Source of the DNA: Brevundimonas sp. UBA7664
Lineage (GTDB): Bacteria > Pseudomonadota > Alphaproteobacteria > Caulobacterales > Caulobacteraceae
NCBI RefSeq assembly: GCF_002483305.1
Contig: NZ_DLHQ01000056.1
Coordinates: 62,001 to 126,000, forward strand
Direction of reading: 5' to 3'
Length of the DNA: 64,000 nucleotides
Shown: positions 59,821 to 64,000 of the stretch, piece by piece
How positions within the stretch are numbered: position 1 is the first letter of the stretch
How the letters are laid out: each line of letters begins with the position of its first letter
Made by a program: the position numbers and the translations under genes
Notes under the pieces: generated by a model
Database searches by the model: none
Told to the model about the DNA's origin: nothing
What the model saw: only the letters and a program-made list of their open reading frames with translations

Positions 59821-60849
59821 ATGAGTTTCCCGTTGGACGCTGTCACCGTCGCCGAGCCCCGCTCGAAGGGGAATGTCGAGCCGCTCGTGCGACTGGCGGC
59901 GCGCGACATGGCGACCGTCGACGCCCTGATCCTCGACCGGATGCAGTCGCAGGTGCCGGTCATCCCCCTGCTGGCCGAGCATCTGATCTCGGCCGGCGGC
60001 AAGCGGCTTCGGCCCCTGCTGACCCTGGCCGCCGCCCGCGCCTCGGGCGCTTCCGGCGACATCACCGCCCCGGTCAAGCTGGCCGCGGCGGTCGAGTTCA
60101 TTCACACCGCCACCCTGCTGCACGACGACGTGGTCGACGCCTCGGACCTGCGCCGCGGCAAGGTCGCGGCCCATCTGATCTGGGGCGCGCCGTCCAGTGT
60201 CCTGGTCGGTGACTTCCTGTTCGCCCGCGCCTTCGAACTGATGGTCGAGACCGGCCAGATGCGCGCCCTCGGCATCCTCGCCCGGGCGTCCAGCGTCATT
60301 TCCGAGGGCGAGGTGCTGCAGCTGACCCGCGCCCACGACCTGAATCTGGATCAGGACACCTATCTGCGCATCATCGCGGCCAAGACCGCCGAACTGTTCG
60401 CCGCCGCCGCCGAGGCCGGGGCGGTGGGGGCCGGCGCCGCTGAACCGGCCATCGAGGCCCTGCGCGCCTATGGCCTCAATCTCGGCCTGGCCTTCCAGCT
60501 GGCCGACGACGCCCTCGACTACGGCGGCGTCTCCGAGGTGCTGGGCAAGAACGCCGGCGACGACTTCCGCGAAGGCAAGGTGACCCTGCCCCTGCTGCTG
60601 GCCGCCGCTCGCACCCGCGGCCGCGAGGACGCCTTCTGGGACCGCACCATCAACCAGGGCCAGCGCACCGAGGACGACTTCCGCCGCGCCCGCGAACTGG
60701 TCTTCGGCGCCGGCGCGGTCAGCGCCACCCTCGACACCGCCGGCGAATACGCCGACGCGGCCAAGGCCGCCCTCGCCGTGCTTCCGGCCGGCGACTGGCG
60801 CGACGCCTTGGAACAGCTGGCCGATTTCGCCGTCAGCCGGGCGGCCTGA
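59821..60849 (+). CDS. ispB: Polyprenyl diphosphate synthase (octaprenyl/IspB-like)
   Basis: 342-residue trans-prenyltransferase that elongates IPP with allylic diphosphates to the quinone side chain. The first Asp-rich motif is LHDDVVDASDLRRG (about 101-114), the second DDALDYGG (about 230-237), with GKRLRPLL (about 60-67) ahead of them. ATG 59821 gives the family start MSFPLDAVT; the frame is open to 59731, but that extension is not conserved. Chain length (C40 vs C50) cannot be read directly; alphaproteobacteria with ubiquinone-10 often use a decaprenyl enzyme of this type. Confidence 0.9.
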   Translation: MSFPLDAVTVAEPRSKGNVEPLVRLAARDMATVDALILDRMQSQVPVIPLLAEHLISAGGKRLRPLLTLAAARASGASGDITAPVKLAAAVEFIHTATLLHDDVVDASDLRRGKVAAHLIWGAPSSVLVGDFLFARAFELMVETGQMRALGILARASSVISEGEVLQLTRAHDLNLDQDTYLRIIAAKTAELFAAAAEAGAVGAGAAEPAIEALRAYGLNLGLAFQLADDALDYGGVSEVLGKNAGDDFREGKVTLPLLLAAARTRGREDAFWDRTINQGQRTEDDFRRARELVFGAGAVSATLDTAGEYADAAKAALAVLPAGDWRDALEQLADFAVSRAA

Positions 60850-62103
<1,254 letters not shown>

Positions 62104-62128
62104 TCAAATCGCGAGCGCCGTCGGTCGG

Positions 62129-63811
62129 TCAGGCCGTGGCCGTTAGCGCCTCCCTGACCGCCACGGCCAGCTCTGACAGGCGAAAGGGCTTGCGCAGCAC
62201 ATTCCTGGACGGCAGCACCCGATCCACCGCCGCCATGTCCGCATAGCCGGTGGCCATGATGATCGGCATGTCCGGCGCCGTGGCGCGGGCTCGCTGGACC
62301 ACATCCACGCCGGTCATCCCGGGCATCGCATAGTCCACGATCAGCAAATCCGGCGCCGCCGGCGTCAACAGCTGCAGGCCGGCCTCGCCGTCTGCGGCCT
62401 GCTCGACGCGATAGCCGAGGGTCTGGAGGCAATCGACCATGAAATGGCGCACGGCTTCATCATCGTCCACGACCAGGATGCGTTCGCGCGGTCCATGGGC
62501 GTCGGCCTCGGGCAGGAAGGCCGCCTCGGCGGCGGCGCCGGCCGGCTCGGTCGCGGGCAACCACAGGTCCACCGTGACGCCCCCGCCCTCGACGCTGGTC
62601 AGCCGCGCCGTGCCGCCTGACTGCTGTGCGATTCCATAGACCTGACTGAGGCCGAGGCCCGTGCCCTTGCCGATCGGCTTGGTCGTGAAGAAGGGGTCAA
62701 ACACTCGGGCCAGCAGATGAGGCGGTATGCCTGAGCCGGTGTCGCTGACGCTGATGACGGCGTAGTCGCCGGGGGTCAGATCGTCGCCTCGCGCTGTCTG
62801 ACGCCCCGTTGCGATGGTCAGGACGCCCCCCTCGGTCATGGCGTCCCGGGCATTGATCGACAGATTGAGGATCGCCAGCTCCAGCTGGTTGGCGTCCGCC
62901 AACGCCCAGGGGTCGGCGGAATCGAGGGCCATATCGATCCGCACCATCGGGCCGATCGTGCGGCCGAGCAGGTCGTGCATCCCTGTAACCAGAGCGTTCA
63001 GATCGACAGGGGTCAGCGTCAGGTTCTGGGTCCGCGAGAACGCCAGCAGCTGATGGGTCAGCTTGGCCGCCCGCTCCGCCGCCTGGCGCGCATAGTCCGC
63101 CAGACGGCCGGTCTTCTCGTCCTCGGTCCGGCGCTGGATCAATTCGAGGTTGCCGAAAATGACCGTCAGCAGGTTGTTGAAGTCGTGCGCGATGCCGCCC
63201 GTCAGCTGCCCCACCGCCTCCATCTTCTGGGACTGGGCCAGCGCCGCCTGGGCGCGCTCCCGCACCGCGATTTCCTGCATCAACTGGTTGTTGGCAGAGG
63301 ACAGTTCCTCGGTCCGTTCAGCAATTCGCGCCTCCAACGTTCCGTTGAGGCTGGTCAGCCGACCCTCCGCCGTCTGCAATTCCTCCAGGCGGCGGCGGGC
63401 CTCATATTGCCGTTTGCGTCCGCGTTTGGCGGAGTTGACGGCGCTGGCGAGGGTCTCGCTGTGAACCGGTCGTTCCAGCACGACGACATTGCCGAGCCGT
63501 TCGAGAAAGTTCAGCGCCTCCTGGGGCCGACGGCCGGCCCGTTTGGTCGCCAGCAGAACGAACGGGAAATCGGACCAGGGCGGTTGTTCCCCCAGCCACC
63601 CGTCCAGCACCGTCCTGTCGACGTCCAGCAGGGACTCTTCGGTGACCACCGCGATCGCCGCGCCCCGCCGTCCCTCGTGGGCCAGCGCAGCGGAACTTTC
63701 ACAGATCACGGTCTCGTGGCCCGCCCGCCTCAGCAGCTGGTCAATGACTTCGGAATCCCGGCCTTTGACGGCGAGGACCAGGATGCGCGACTCCACCCGC
63801 TCACTCGCCAT
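62129..63811 (-). CDS. Hybrid histidine kinase with N-terminal pseudo-receiver and C-terminal receiver
   Basis: 560 residues, soluble (no membrane segment). Residues 1-130 resemble a receiver-like fold but lack the phospho-acceptor Asp (TEESL instead) and acidic pocket, so it is a pseudo-receiver. A coiled coil (130-190) leads to HisKA with H209 in GGIAHDFNNLLTVI, HATPase_c (N box LSINARDAM; G1 DTGSGIP; G2 GKGTGLGLSQV), and a C-terminal receiver with D493 (LIVDYAMPGMTG) and the conserved Lys in LRKPFRL. The start overlaps the upstream KaiC-like gene by 11 bp, so the two are translationally coupled. Signal and phosphorelay partner unknown. Confidence 0.9.
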   Translation of the reverse strand: MASERVESRILVLAVKGRDSEVIDQLLRRAGHETVICESSAALAHEGRRGAAIAVVTEESLLDVDRTVLDGWLGEQPPWSDFPFVLLATKRAGRRPQEALNFLERLGNVVVLERPVHSETLASAVNSAKRGRKRQYEARRRLEELQTAEGRLTSLNGTLEARIAERTEELSSANNQLMQEIAVRERAQAALAQSQKMEAVGQLTGGIAHDFNNLLTVIFGNLELIQRRTEDEKTGRLADYARQAAERAAKLTHQLLAFSRTQNLTLTPVDLNALVTGMHDLLGRTIGPMVRIDMALDSADPWALADANQLELAILNLSINARDAMTEGGVLTIATGRQTARGDDLTPGDYAVISVSDTGSGIPPHLLARVFDPFFTTKPIGKGTGLGLSQVYGIAQQSGGTARLTSVEGGGVTVDLWLPATEPAGAAAEAAFLPEADAHGPRERILVVDDDEAVRHFMVDCLQTLGYRVEQAADGEAGLQLLTPAAPDLLIVDYAMPGMTGVDVVQRARATAPDMPIIMATGYADMAAVDRVLPSRNVLRKPFRLSELAVAVREALTATA

Positions 63812-64000
63812 TGGCGGCGGGATCAGCAGCCATCAGCGGTGTGGATCCCCGGTAGTTGGGCAGACCGGTCAGGACGCCCTCGAAATCCTTCAGCGGGTCG
63901 CCGATCTGGATCCCGCCGCGGGCCAGGCGGAATTCGCGGATGCTCGTCTGGTGCTCGGTGGTCCGGCTCTTGGCGACCGAGACCGCCTTGAGGATATGGC
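63801..64000 (-). CDS. KaiC/RAD55-like ATPase, C-terminal end only
   Basis: Only the last 65 codons are in the window (5' end beyond 64000). The visible sequence HILKAVSVAKSRTTEHQTSIREFRLARGGIQIGDPLKDFEGVLTGLPNYRG follows the C-terminus of KaiC-like, RAD55-family ATPases (SVxKxRxxxHxxxIREFR...GxPLxDFxGVLTGxPxYxG). The ATPase motifs are outside the window. It ends 11 bp inside the kinase gene (ATGGCGAGTGA overlap). Bacterial KaiC-like/kinase pairs are known in alphaproteobacteria; whether this one is rhythmic or redox-related cannot be said. Confidence 0.7.
   Translation of the reverse strand, partial: HILKAVSVAKSRTTEHQTSIREFRLARGGIQIGDPLKDFEGVLTGLPNYRGSTPLMAADPAANGE

Overview
The window is about 69% G+C, densely coded, and reads as chromosomal DNA of a Caulobacteraceae alphaproteobacterium, most likely Brevundimonas or a close relative. 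The evidence is the gene order tig, clpP, cicA-like HAD gene, clpX, lon (the Caulobacter arrangement), the clpS-clpA pair, the bolA/J-domain/cobS neighbourhood, a phasin, an Oar-like TonB-dependent receptor, and EcfG-type promoter motifs. I see no rRNA, tRNA, CRISPR array, prophage or insertion sequence. The identification comes from recognised protein families, not from a database search.

Layout. 1-9.7 kb: a partial PBP5-type carboxypeptidase, a phasin, clpS-clpA, a CHASE4-like sensor kinase, a small outer-membrane protein, CsbD, and a DUF2239 gene behind two CCCGGG-centred palindromes. 9.7-14 kb: an exported NTR/TIMP-like protein coupled to cobS, a flavin monooxygenase, a J-domain protein and bolA. 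14-22.6 kb: a hybrid kinase, an RcnB-like protein, MscS, threonine aldolase, and one gene encoding a fused EgtB-EgtD ergothioneine enzyme. Three small stress-type genes follow it, two of them with EcfG-like promoters. 22.8-31.1 kb: trigger factor, ClpP, CicA-like phosphatase, ClpX and Lon. 31.2-40.6 kb: pirin, aroC, a degenerate J-domain protein divergent from pdxH, a TetR regulator, uridine kinase, acyl-CoA ligase and two small metabolic genes. 40.8-46.2 kb: a 1047-residue TonB-dependent receptor, a TPR-sulfotransferase and an exported protein. 46.2-52.6 kb: a methionine-cycle operon on the minus strand (ArsR-methyltransferase regulator, metF, metH in two parts). 52.6-64 kb: EF-hand protein, 2-hydroxyacid dehydrogenase, ettA, AraC regulator plus serine hydrolase, 2OG oxygenase, trmN6-like methyltransferase, polyprenyl synthase, aspC, and a hybrid kinase overlapping a KaiC/RAD55-like ATPase that runs off the end.

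How the genes work together. Five genes make up most of the cytosolic AAA+ protease system (ClpS adaptor, ClpA and ClpX unfoldases, ClpP peptidase, Lon), with trigger factor alongside. The methionine operon has an almost perfect AT-rich palindrome at its promoter and is probably regulated by its own first gene. The ergothioneine gene and the small KGG, proline-rich and ElaB-like genes suggest a local oxidative and general-stress cluster.

Most unusual features: the single-polypeptide EgtB-EgtD fusion, in the opposite domain order to fungal Egt1; the split metH with a lower-GC gene coupled between its halves; a 53-bp inverted-repeat element between metF and metH that supplies part of the metH ribosome binding site; the paired CCCGGG palindromes; the receptor/sulfotransferase locus; and the KaiC-like/kinase pair.
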